From the NCBI RefSeq assembly GCF_025643595.1, contig NZ_CP102826.1:2480001-2544000 (forward strand): a stretch of 64,000 bases of DNA, given 5' to 3'. A program made the translations under genes and the position numbers. Position 1 is the stretch's first letter, and each line of letters opens with the position of its first letter. The notes below the pieces were generated by a model. That model worked only from the letters and a program-made list of their open reading frames with translations. It was not told where the DNA came from and ran no database searches. The DNA comes from Saccharopolyspora rosea (GTDB lineage Bacteria; Actinomycetota; Actinomycetes; Mycobacteriales; Pseudonocardiaceae). This document shows positions 8,344 to 16,576 of this stretch, one piece after another.

Positions 8344-9452
8344 GAACCAGCCTGCGCATCGTCCTCCCGATCACCGCGCTGGCGCTCGCCGCGTGCGGCC
8401 AGCAGCCCGTCAAGGACGCGCCCGGCACGATCAGCGTCGAGGCCAGCGACAACGCCTGCAAGGTGTCCCGCACCTCGGCCCCGGCCGGAACGATCACCTT
8501 CGACGTGCGCAACACCGGCAGCCAGGTCACCGAGTTCTACCTCTACGGCCAGGGCGACAAGATCATCAGCGAGGTGGAGAACATCGGCCCCGGCACGAAC
8601 CGGCAGCTGGTGGCCCAGGTGCCGCAGGGCGGCGAGTACACCACCGCGTGCAAGCCGGGCATGCAGGGCAACGGCATCCGCGGCGAGTTCACCGTGACGG
8701 GATCCGCGCAGGCGGCCAGCAGCCCGGAGATCGCCCGGGCAGTCGCCGCCTACAAGACCTACGTCGACCAGCAGGCCGACCAGCTGCGCGCCGACACCGG
8801 CCGGTTCGCCCAGGCCGTCAAAACCGGCGACGTGGCGGGTGCCAAGGCGCTCTACCCGCGGGCTCGGACCGCCTGGGAGCGCATCGAGCCGGTCGCGGAG
8901 AGCTTCGGCGACCTGGACCCGAAGATCGACGGCCGCGAGGCCGACCTGGACCCGGGCCAGCCGTTCACCGGCTACCACCGGCTGGAGAAAGACCTGTGGG
9001 CGACCGGGCCGCGGCCGGACACCCCGGCCGTGGCCGACCAGCTGGTCGCCGACGTCGACCAGATCGTCGCCCGGTCCCGGAACGTCGAGCTGACCCCCGC
9101 CGACATCGCCAACGGCGCCAAGGAGCTGCTCGACGAGGTCGCCACCAGCAAGGTCACCGGCGAGGAGGAGACCTTCTCGCACACCGACCTGTGGGACTTC
9201 CAGGCCAACGTCGAGGGCGCCGAGCAGGTCGTCGACGTGCTGCGCCCGGTGCTGGCCGCCAAGGACCCGAAGCTGCTCGGCACGCTCGACCAGAACTTCG
9301 GCACCGTCAACGGCCTGCTCGCCCGCTACCGGGTCGGCGACGGCTTCCGGACCTACCCGGAGCTGCGTCCCGAGCAGGTCAAGGAGCTGTCGGCGGCGGT
9401 GGACGCGCTCGCCGAACCGCTGAGCAGGACCGCGGCGGTCGTGACGGCATGA
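8340..9452 (+). CDS. efeO: EfeO, iron-binding lipoprotein (cupredoxin + M75 domains)
   Basis: A 370-residue exported lipoprotein. The lipobox is LAAC near residue 20. Residues about 30-120 form a cupredoxin-like domain, and the rest is an imelysin/M75-type helical domain with the HxxE motif in GYHRLEKDLW, a proposed metal site. Family role: binding iron outside the membrane and passing it to EfeU. The start is a GTG overlapping the efeU stop (GTGA), so translation is probably coupled, and the last codons overlap the efeB ATG. Confidence 0.94.
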   Translation: MRTSLRIVLPITALALAACGQQPVKDAPGTISVEASDNACKVSRTSAPAGTITFDVRNTGSQVTEFYLYGQGDKIISEVENIGPGTNRQLVAQVPQGGEYTTACKPGMQGNGIRGEFTVTGSAQAASSPEIARAVAAYKTYVDQQADQLRADTGRFAQAVKTGDVAGAKALYPRARTAWERIEPVAESFGDLDPKIDGREADLDPGQPFTGYHRLEKDLWATGPRPDTPAVADQLVADVDQIVARSRNVELTPADIANGAKELLDEVATSKVTGEEETFSHTDLWDFQANVEGAEQVVDVLRPVLAAKDPKLLGTLDQNFGTVNGLLARYRVGDGFRTYPELRPEQVKELSAAVDALAEPLSRTAAVVTA

Positions 9453-10690
9453 CGGACTCGCTGTCGCGCCGGAAGTTGTTCGGGTTCGCCGGTGCCGGTG
9501 TGGCGCTCGCCGGTGCCGGGGGAGTGGTCGGTGCGGCCGTGGCCGGGTCCGGCGACCACGCGGGGGAGGCGGACCTCGTCCCGTTCCACGGACCGCACCA
9601 GGCCGGCATCACCACGCCCGCCCAGGACCGGATGCACTTCGTCGCTTTCGACGTGACCACCCGCGACCGGGGTGAGCTGGTGGGGCTGCTGCGGGAGTGG
9701 ACGCGGGCTGCCGAGCGGATGACCGCGGGGCAGGAGGCCGTCGACCGCGGTGCGGTCGCCGGCGCCGGCGAGGCGCCGCCCGGCGACACCGGCGAAGCCC
9801 TGGACCTGCCGCCTTCCGGGCTCACGCTCACCGTCGGGTTCGGCCCGTCGCTGTTCGACGACCGGTTCGGGCTGGCCGCGCAACGGCCGCCCGCGCTGGC
9901 CGACCTGCCGCACTTCCCCAAGGACAACCTCGACCCCGGCCGGTGCGGGGGAGACCTGTGCGTCCAGGCGTGCGCGAACGATCCGCAGGTCGCGGTGCAC
10001 GCGGTGCGCAACCTCGCCCGCATCGGTTTCGGCAAGGTCGCGGTGCGGTGGTCGCAGCTGGGATTCGGCCGCACGTCCAGCACCTCGCGCACGCAGCGCA
10101 CCCCGCGCAACCTGTTCGGGTTCAAGGACGGCACCAACAACATCAAGTCCGAGGACACCGCGGCGCTCGACGAGCACGTCTGGGTGCAACCCGGCGACGG
10201 TCCACAGTGGATGAACGGTGGGACGTACCTGGTGGCGCGGCGGATCCGCATGCACATCGAGACCTGGGACCGCACGTCGCTGCGGGAGCAGGAGAAGGTC
10301 GTCGGCCGCGCCAAGGGCAGCGGCGCCCCGCTCGGCAAGGCCGACGAGTTCGACCCGGTCGACCTGCGGGCTCGCGGCGCCGACGGTGAACCGCTCATCG
10401 CCGACGACGCCCACATCCGGCTCGCCTCGGCCGAGCGCCACGGCGGAGCGCGGATCCTGCGCCGCGGCTACAACTTCACCGACGGATCCGACGGCCTCGG
10501 CAGGCTCGACGCCGGGTTGTTCTTCGTCTGCTTCAACCGCGACCCGCGCAGGCAGTTCGTGCCCATGCAACGCCTGCTCGCGCGCGGGGACGGGATGATG
10601 GAGTACCTGGAGCACAACGGCTCGGCGCTGTTCGCCTGTCCGCCGGGCATCCAGCCAGGAGGCTATTGGGGGCAGCACCTTTTCGGTTGA
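9449..10690 (+). CDS. efeB: EfeB, Tat-exported DyP-type haem peroxidase
   Basis: A 413-residue protein that begins with a twin-arginine signal (SRRKLFGFAGAG) and a hydrophobic stretch, so it is probably folded and haem-loaded before export. The DyP motif GFKDGTNN (GxxDG, catalytic Asp) is near residue 225, and the haem-ligand His region follows. EfeB/YwbN proteins oxidise ferrous iron or otherwise feed EfeO/EfeU. The ATG overlaps the end of efeO by four bases. It ends the iron operon; no clear terminator hairpin was found just after it. Confidence 0.94.
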   Translation: MTDSLSRRKLFGFAGAGVALAGAGGVVGAAVAGSGDHAGEADLVPFHGPHQAGITTPAQDRMHFVAFDVTTRDRGELVGLLREWTRAAERMTAGQEAVDRGAVAGAGEAPPGDTGEALDLPPSGLTLTVGFGPSLFDDRFGLAAQRPPALADLPHFPKDNLDPGRCGGDLCVQACANDPQVAVHAVRNLARIGFGKVAVRWSQLGFGRTSSTSRTQRTPRNLFGFKDGTNNIKSEDTAALDEHVWVQPGDGPQWMNGGTYLVARRIRMHIETWDRTSLREQEKVVGRAKGSGAPLGKADEFDPVDLRARGADGEPLIADDAHIRLASAERHGGARILRRGYNFTDGSDGLGRLDAGLFFVCFNRDPRRQFVPMQRLLARGDGMMEYLEHNGSALFACPPGIQPGGYWGQHLFG

Positions 10691-10766
10691 CCGGTCCCCG
10701 ATCGCCGCGAATCGCGCCGTGCTCTCCGTGCCGCCTGCGCATCGTGCCTGCTTGGCGGGACCGTCA

Positions 10767-10935
10767 CCATTTGAGGCTGTTGCGCGCGCCGTGGACCGCT
10801 GAGTCGGTGGGTGTCCCGCGGGATCGCCGTTGCCGCAGCAGTGCGTCGAGCGCGAAGGAACCGGCGCCCAGCACCGCGATCAGCAGGAAGATCCACGAAT
10901 ACAGGGCGGCGAGATGTTGGACATGGGATGTTCGT
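10767..10935 (-). pseudogene. DoxX-family membrane protein, C-terminal fragment
   Basis: Minus-strand translation gives LAALYSWIFLLIAVLGAG followed by SFALDALLRQ, the last transmembrane helix and tail of DoxX-type proteins, ending in TGA. Nothing upstream in any frame resembles the other three helices, so this is a stump. It opens a 2-kb stretch of broken genes after efeB. Confidence 0.55.
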
Positions 10936-11884
10936 CTCCTGATCGGCTCGGGAACGGCATCGCCGTCGCCGGGCCGACAGGCGGTCAGGACCGTGATGGT
11001 GCCCTGTGACGGCAAGGTCCCCCATCGGGACACGCCTGGCCGGTCCGGCGGCAGCAAGTACCGCCTCGAATCGCCGGCCGACAGATCAAGCACAAGGCAC
11101 CCTGGCCAGTCGTAGCGCGGGTCAGACCACAACCCGGGGCGGCACCACCCTCATCCTCACAGTCGTAGCGGGTGGCGACGGGCCGGTTGCTGCGCCGCTT
11201 CGGCGGCACTGTTCGGACTCGACATTGCGCGGTCCGGGGTTCCACCGTCGCCGGCTTCAAGGTCGAAGCCGGCGACGCAGATCCGAATCGGCTCGTGCCG
11301 AAGGCGACCACTGAGGCGCGGTGGAACCGCAACTGCCCGCCGTTGCGTCGTGGCCTGGCGGCTCCTTGTGCTGACTGGGCTGTAATGCCCGGGGCGCACG
11401 AGCCCAGCCAGCGGATCAACGGGCGGTGGTCACACCCTTTCGGCGGGCCGTTCCGGGACGGGACGTTCGTTCCGCTTTGCCAGGTGCCAGACGAGGACGC
11501 GAGAGTAGATGTCCAGGCCAGCAGGAAACATGTCACTCCTTTCCTAGTTCGATGTCGATATGCGCGTGGACGGCGGTCAACGCGGCCATGTGGCTTGGTG
11601 TCTCCCCGCCGCCACGGTATTCCCAACCCGCTGATGCGGGTTCCGATCCGGCGCAGCCACAGGGGATGTGGCAGTCCGAGTCGTGGTTGGCCTTTGAGTC
11701 GGCCGATGCCCCGCTCACCCGCGGGCGGCGTCGGTCGGAGCCATTACCCGCCGGTCGTTGCGATCACCCGTCGGCCGCTCCCACCAGCGTACGCGTGTGG
11801 GGCGCATGAGCGCAGGTCAGCGGTGCCGTGAGCACCGCGATATCCGGGACGCGCGCTGCCCGCCGGTAGCCGGGCTGCCTCATC
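10936..11884. other. non-coding or heavily decayed stretch
   Basis: Frames of up to about 200 codons are open on both strands here but read as arginine/proline-rich out-of-frame GC sequence without recognisable domains. The one clear structure is a short hairpin at 11625-11642 (AACCCGC, loop TGAT, GCGGGTT). I see no supportable gene. Confidence 0.5.
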
Positions 11885-12100
11885 GCGGAGACTATGACCT
11901 TGGTGGGCTGGTACGGATACCGCGCCGCGGTGTCGGCGCCGGACAGGCCCGCCAGCACCAGGATGGTCGGCATGCCGGCTTCGATCCCGGAGCGCACGTC
12001 GGTGTCCATCCGGTCACCGAGGACGACGGTGTGCGCTGCGTGTGCACCTACCGTGCGCAGCGCCGATCTGAGCATGAACGGGTTGGGTTTGCCCACGTCA
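11885..12100 (-). pseudogene. HAD-IIA hydrolase (NagD-like), C-terminal fragment
   Basis: The frame holds VGKPNPFMLRSAL, then VVLGDRMDTDVRSGIEAG and TILVLAGLSG, which are the motif III Lys and motif IV Asp cluster of class IIA HAD phosphatases, ending near YPYQPTKVI. The N-terminal nucleophile (DxDGT) half is absent, and the frame is fused upstream to unrelated methyltransferase debris. A remnant, not a working enzyme. Confidence 0.7.
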
Positions 12101-12492
12101 GACCTCGCCGACGATTCCCCAGCAGTACCGCCGCACGTCGGTTTCGACCTCCAGTTGCTGGGGGTCATGGCTGGGCCTCCAGTCGGTGAGGTGCACCAGG
12201 CCCGGCTCGACGGGCTTGAACCCGGCGAACCAGGAGGCGATTTCGTCGCGACCGCGGATCCAGGCCGGGTTCGGCGTGGTGGAGTAGTGAGCGCGCAGGT
12301 CTTCCAGCTGCGCTGCTCCGGCCGGGTCGGCGCTGGCGCAGGTCCTCGTGCACGATGCCGGCCCATCCGTCGGCCGTCGGCTTCTTCCAGGATCAACTGG
12401 GCATGTGCGGCGGCTACGTGTTCGTTGTCGACGTACACCACGCGGCCCTGGCCGTCTCCCAGCGTGCGAGCCACGACCTCGTGCACGTTCAT
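12098..12492 (-). pseudogene. S-adenosyl methyltransferase (DUF574-type) remnant
   Basis: Two pieces in different frames resemble the actinobacterial DUF574 methyltransferases. From 12492 the first frame reads NVHEVVARTLGDG and RVVYVDNEHVAAAHA (the SAM-binding strand). A second frame reads YSTTPNPAWIRGRDEI, FKPVEPGLVHLTDWRP and stops at 12098. A fragment IVHEDLR lies in the third frame near the join. The protein start and roughly a hundred central residues are missing. It is clearly dead and abuts the HAD fragment directly. Confidence 0.68.
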
Positions 12493-12715
12493 CGACGAAG
12501 CCGCACTGCGTCGATGGAGCCTCGGCAGCCGCGCTCACGACTGTCCTGCCCCGGACCGAATCTCCACGACGGCGACAAGGCCAAGGGCGCGATCGCTACC
12601 GACGCGTTCCCCGGCCTGGCAAGACCACGGTTGTCCTCGCGTTCGCCAAGAAGTATCACCGCCGCGAGATCACCGCTCTGGGCGAGGTCACCGACGCCGG
12701 ATGGTGTCACTGCTC

Positions 12716-13444
12716 CTATCTGACCGTCAATCCGCCATCGACCTGCAGCACTGTGCCGGTCACCCAGCGGGCGTCGTCTGAGGCGAGGTAAACGGCGGCT
12801 TCGGCCACGTCCTCGGGTTCGCCGATCCGCTGGGCCGGGTACGCGTCGTGGACGTAGTGCTCGTAATCCGCGCGCTGGTCCGAGGTCATCTGCGCGAGGT
12901 AGGCGCGTTCGAACGTCGGCGTACGGATCGAGCCGGGTGCGATGGCGTTGACCCGGACATCCGGACCGAGTTCGTTGGCCAGTGCCTTGGTGAGCGAGTT
13001 GAGCGCGCCGCGGGTGGCCGAATAGACCGAGGAGGGGCGCCCGGCGACCATTTTGTCCGCCCAGTAGCTGGAGATGTTCACGATCGCGGTCAGTCGCTCG
13101 CGCAGCAACTGGGTCAGCAGCACCGGCACGCGCAGGTTGAGGTGCACCATCGCGTCGAACTGGGGTTTGGTGAGTTCGGCCAGCGGCGGCATGTGCGAGA
13201 CACCGACGTTGTTCACGAGCACGTCGACGTCCAGGGATCCGACAGCGGCGACAAGTGCGTCTTCGTCGTTGAGGTCAACGGCAACGGTGCGCGTGTTCGG
13301 CAATGTCAAGGCGTCGAGCTTCCGCCTGTCGCGCGCGAGAAGCACGAGGTTTGCCCCTTCCCGCGCGAACGCCGTAGCGATGGCAAGACCAATTCCCTCG
13401 CTGCCGCCGGTGATCAACGCGGTCTTTCCGGTCAGGCGAGCCAT
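12716..13444 (-). CDS. short-chain dehydrogenase/reductase (YxxxR variant)
   Basis: A 242-residue classical SDR, NAD(P)-dependent. The cofactor motif is TGGSEGIG (about residues 12-19), NNVG is near 80, the catalytic Ser is in VNISSY, and the C-terminal seal is VTGTVLQVDGG. The active-site motif reads YSATR, where the family has YxxxK, so the lysine that lowers the tyrosine pKa is an arginine. Its start lies 13 bp inside the end of the next SDR gene upstream, so the two form an operon driven by the palindromic promoter near 14211. The substrate is unknown. Confidence 0.88.
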   Translation of the reverse strand: MARLTGKTALITGGSEGIGLAIATAFAREGANLVLLARDRRKLDALTLPNTRTVAVDLNDEDALVAAVGSLDVDVLVNNVGVSHMPPLAELTKPQFDAMVHLNLRVPVLLTQLLRERLTAIVNISSYWADKMVAGRPSSVYSATRGALNSLTKALANELGPDVRVNAIAPGSIRTPTFERAYLAQMTSDQRADYEHYVHDAYPAQRIGEPEDVAEAAVYLASDDARWVTGTVLQVDGGLTVR

Positions 13445-14187
13445 CGGGTCTCCAACTCGGCCAACTGGCGGGTACGGGCGGCGCGGATTCCGGCAGCGGC
13501 ATCGCTGCCGACGGCGAGCCGCAATGGTGGTTCCGGTAGGTCGACCAGCGCGATGATCGCGGACGCGACTTCTTCCGGCTCGGTCGGTCGCCGAGCGTCG
13601 CGTCCGATACGGTCGAGCCGGGCGGCGAGATCGTCGTAGTCGGCGATCGTCCTGGGACGCTCACGTTCGGCCCAGCTCCGGCGGAAGCCTGTGTTGATGG
13701 CGCCCGGTTCGACGATGCTGACACGGATGCCGAACGGAGCCAACTCCTCGGCGAGCGAAACCGACAACCCCTCAAGTGCATGCTTGCTCGCCGTGTACGC
13801 GCTCATGCCAGGGGCACCGATCTGACCGGCCAGCGAGCTGATCTGCACAATGTGACCCGAGCGGGCGGCCCGCAGGTACGGCAGCGTCGCTCGCAGGACG
13901 TCGGCGGCCGCGAAGAAGTTGACCTCGAACTGTTCGCGCAGCGCCGAGTCGGACAGCTCCTCGAAGGCACCAGCCGCCGCATATCCGGCGTTGTTCACCA
14001 CGACGTCGATCCGGCCGAGAGCGGCGACGGCCTCGGCGACAGCCCGCCGAACCTGCGCAGGGTCGTTGATGTCTACGGATTTCCGGCCGATAGCGACCAC
14101 TTCGTCCCCGGCCGCCGAGACCAATCGCGCCAGCGCGGAGCCCAGGCCCCCAGACGCACCAGTGAGCAGCCAAACTCGTCTTCCCAT
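13432..14187 (-). CDS. short-chain dehydrogenase/reductase
   Basis: A 251-residue classical SDR with TGASGGLG at the N-terminus, NNAGYAAAG, the catalytic Ser in QISSLAG and YTASK as the YxxxK motif. The long C-terminal part (IVEPGAINTGF onward) is typical of SDRs acting on lipophilic alcohols or ketones. It is the first gene of a two-SDR operon. Its ATG (14185-14187) is inside the left arm of a perfect 55-bp palindrome, with a -10-like hexamer seven bases before it, so the message is probably leaderless and repressed by the divergent TetR protein. Confidence 0.9.
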   Translation of the reverse strand: MGRRVWLLTGASGGLGSALARLVSAAGDEVVAIGRKSVDINDPAQVRRAVAEAVAALGRIDVVVNNAGYAAAGAFEELSDSALREQFEVNFFAAADVLRATLPYLRAARSGHIVQISSLAGQIGAPGMSAYTASKHALEGLSVSLAEELAPFGIRVSIVEPGAINTGFRRSWAERERPRTIADYDDLAARLDRIGRDARRPTEPEEVASAIIALVDLPEPPLRLAVGSDAAAGIRAARTRQLAELETRWLA

Positions 14188-14238
14188 ACCCCCAACGCTA
14201 GACGGAGAACCCTTCTCCGTCTAGCGTTGGGGGTATGG
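14184..14238. promoter_or_regulatory. perfect palindromic divergent promoter/operator
   Basis: Two 26-bp arms, exact reverse complements around CCC at 14210-14212, fill the whole gap between the SDR and TetR genes and include both ATG codons. On + there is TAGACG (14199-14204), a 17-bp spacer, TAGCGT (14222-14227) and then ATG after seven bases. By symmetry the same layout exists on -. Both transcripts would be leaderless and share identical 5' ends. It is almost certainly the operator of the adjacent TetR protein. Confidence 0.8.
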
Positions 14239-14855
14239 CGGGACTGCGGGCGGACGCCCGGCGAAGTGAGGCGGCACTGGTCGCGGCAGCGCGAAAGGCC
14301 GTCGCGGAAGTCGGACTTGAGGTGTCGACCAACGAGATCGTCAAGCGGGCCGGTGTCGGACCGGGCACCTTCTACCGGCGCTTCCCATCACGACAGGCGC
14401 TGCTGGAGACGATCCTGCTGGAGGTCATCGACGAACTGGAGGACCAGGCGCGAGCCGCGCTTGAGGATCCCGATCCAGGCCAGGGCTTCGCCCGGCTGCT
14501 GCGGGCGCTCACGCTGTCCCAGGTGGAAAACAAAGGCCTGTCGGACGCGCTGGTCGCGCAGGGCGGAAGTCCCGAGGCCGACAAGGCACGCGAACGTTTG
14601 CGCGACCTCATCCGCCGGGCGACCGAACGGGCACAGCGGGCCGGCGCCGTGCGTCCGGACCTGTCGTGGGCCGACGTACCGTTCCTCGCCGCCGCAGCAG
14701 CGGGGATGACACAGAGCTGTCTGGACCTCCACGCCGGTGCCATGCAACGAGACCGGGTGCTCGCCGTGCTACTTGCCGGAACCGCGAATTCCGGCCCCGA
14801 ACTCCCCGGGAAACCCGCTACCTTCGCAGAGCGACGGAAAGAGACTGCGGAATAG
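14235..14855 (+). CDS. TetR-family repressor of the divergent SDR operon
   Basis: A 206-residue TetR protein. The N-terminal helix-turn-helix is visible as VSTNEIVKRAGVGPGTFYRRF (about residues 35-55), followed by a helical ligand domain rich in Ala, Arg and Leu. There is no good Shine-Dalgarno site; the ATG is seven bases after a -10-like hexamer, pointing to a leaderless mRNA. The gene starts inside the 55-bp palindrome shared with the SDR operon, so self-repression and control of the SDR genes are expected. The inducer is unknown, perhaps a substrate of the SDRs. Confidence 0.9.
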   Translation: MAGLRADARRSEAALVAAARKAVAEVGLEVSTNEIVKRAGVGPGTFYRRFPSRQALLETILLEVIDELEDQARAALEDPDPGQGFARLLRALTLSQVENKGLSDALVAQGGSPEADKARERLRDLIRRATERAQRAGAVRPDLSWADVPFLAAAAAGMTQSCLDLHAGAMQRDRVLAVLLAGTANSGPELPGKPATFAERRKETAE

Positions 14856-15230
14856 TCCCCAATGCTCATCCGCGGAACCACAGAGGAAACGTCGCAAGTC
14901 TGAGACTGATCTTGGCGACATACTCATGAGACAACACGCACAACCGCAGGTCACAGAAGATCGACATGTCACGCGCGGCGAGACCCTACACGCCTGAGCC
15001 CAATCGTCTTGCGTGGTCGGTCACGCGAAGCCGGTGGCGATCAGTCTGTCGACCGTCCGGGCTGGCAAGGGCGGTCCTTCTCGCTTGATCGCGTGGTATC
15101 AGGAGTCGGGCCGACCCGGGTATGTCGGTTGCGGAACTTCGAACTCCGCGACGAGCACGGCGGCGTGGCCGGGGAAGCATCCTCGAAGCCCTGCTGCGCG
15201 CCGCCGACACCGCGTCTCCATGAAGGACCA
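14856..15230 (+). other. gap with possible tail of a lost upstream cas gene
   Basis: No intact gene. Just before the CRISPR-associated gene one frame reads SILEALLRAADTASP and stops with TGA at 15220-15222, which has the look of a real protein C-terminus. In type I-G loci cas3 often sits at this place, so it may be the last trace of cas3, but the piece is too short to prove it. Confidence 0.3.
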
Positions 15231-16250
15231 ATGACCGAATTCGTCCTCGAATCCAGCACACCCCACACCGCGCTGTCCCACCTCGCCCTCTACGGGCTGG
15301 CCGCGATCCTCGACGACGCCGGACACCGCATCACGTTGTCCTGGACCACCGGTATGGACCCCCGGCCCGTCATCCACAGCGACCTCGAACCCGACCAGAT
15401 CGGCGAGACCGTGCACGCACACGCCGCACGACGGGCCGAAAACGGATGGCTGCACGAGGATTTCGACGTCGGCGCCCGAACCGTCGCGCTGATGAGTCCC
15501 CGGATCAGCAAGCTCTCCGAATCGGACTGGCCGCGCCTCCAACGGCGACGTCATGAGGCCCTAGACGCTCTCACCCAAGACGGGTCGCGGTTGGACCTGC
15601 GGCTGATCGCCGCACTCGGCGAACCCTGCTACTGGAGCAAAACCCCCAAACGCGAGATCCGACAGGACGACGCAGCCAGCCGCTGGGAAATGCAACCACG
15701 AAACCAGGGTTCCGAATTCGTCACGAACCGGCTGCGCCCCCTCGCCCGCGCGGTCAGCAACCGTCCTCCCACCGAGATCGTGAACGGACTCATCGGACTG
15801 TCCACTGTCGACACCGTCGGCAAGGGCAAGCCGGACAGTCGTACCGCGACCGGACTCGCGCCCCTCGGACCCACCGACGACGCGCTGGCATGGTGCGGCC
15901 TGTGGGGCATCTCCCAACTACCCACCACGCACCGGTTCGCAGGCCGATCCCGCACCACCGGCCACCAAGGCCCCGCCACCGGCGGCACCATGACCCTGCC
16001 CGCCTGGACCCGCCCCTGGACCCTCGGCCGGCTACGAACGCTCCTCGGCTGTCCACAACTGGCCACCTTCGCCAACCCCGAGGCCAGCGACCTCGACCGC
16101 GACATCGCCCGAGCCTGGCTCGCCGAACGACACATCGTCGCCGCCGTCCGCTTCCCCATCCACCGCTACGGCACCGACCAAGCCCCCGAACGCCGAACCC
16201 AACACGGCACCATCCTCAACACACAACCCCCAGCCCACGACGAACCCTGA
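15231..16250 (+). CDS. orphan type I-G CRISPR effector-like protein (Csb3 / Cas3-extension type)
   Basis: A 339-residue protein immediately before the CRISPR leader. The ATG at 15231 has AAGGA six bases upstream. It begins with a glycine/leucine strand-helix segment (HLALYGLAAILDDAG), then has GLSTVDTVGKGKP and a GLAPLGPTDDALAWCGLWG stretch, and ends in RPWTLGRLRTLL with a conserved-looking ERHIVAAVRFP. This fits the poorly conserved large-subunit or Cas3-associated proteins of type I-G (former I-U) loci in actinobacteria, but I cannot name the exact family. Partners (cas3, cas7/csb1, cas5-6/csb2) are absent, so it cannot form a complex alone. Codon use and frame look intact. Confidence 0.5.
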   Translation: MTEFVLESSTPHTALSHLALYGLAAILDDAGHRITLSWTTGMDPRPVIHSDLEPDQIGETVHAHAARRAENGWLHEDFDVGARTVALMSPRISKLSESDWPRLQRRRHEALDALTQDGSRLDLRLIAALGEPCYWSKTPKREIRQDDAASRWEMQPRNQGSEFVTNRLRPLARAVSNRPPTEIVNGLIGLSTVDTVGKGKPDSRTATGLAPLGPTDDALAWCGLWGISQLPTTHRFAGRSRTTGHQGPATGGTMTLPAWTRPWTLGRLRTLLGCPQLATFANPEASDLDRDIARAWLAERHIVAAVRFPIHRYGTDQAPERRTQHGTILNTQPPAHDEP

Positions 16251-16576
16251 AACGAACTCCTGCCGCGTCCGGCACAATCAAGACCCACAAGCACCTTGAC
16301 AACTCCACAGCGACATCACCGACCTGCAACGCGACGATCGGCTGGCACCCGGACACACCACCGGCCCCGCCCGCTCGGAAGGAGGTGAGCAAGGGACGTC
16401 GCGAAGCCTCCAACAAAACGTCCCCACGCACGCACCCTTCGCATCCCATAACCGCAGGTCACAGCCTTGGCTCCCTGCGCTTCGCCGCCCCGCCTGATCC
16501 ACACCACAACCCACCGAGCCCACCCTCCGCAAAGCGCGGTAAACTCCCAGGTCAACAGCATCGCGACAGCGACCCT
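16251..16576 (+). promoter_or_regulatory. CRISPR leader
   Basis: 326 bp without a gene between the cas-like gene and the first repeat. It contains TTGACA near 16297 and a TAAACT hexamer near 16541, just before repeat 1. The array is perfect at this end and degenerate at the other, and the repeat's ATTGAGGC end points away from this side. Both facts place the leader here and transcription on +. Confidence 0.6.

Noticed and set aside
10985-11626. 213-codon minus-strand frame after efeB
   Set aside because: No domain, Arg/Ser/Pro-rich composition, the opposite strand is equally open, and no ribosome site.
11625-11642. Hairpin AACCCGC-TGAT-GCGGGTT considered as a stray CRISPR repeat of the lost type I-E system
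   Set aside because: Only one copy, no spacer-like periodicity around it, and no match to the repeat forms I know for type I-E.
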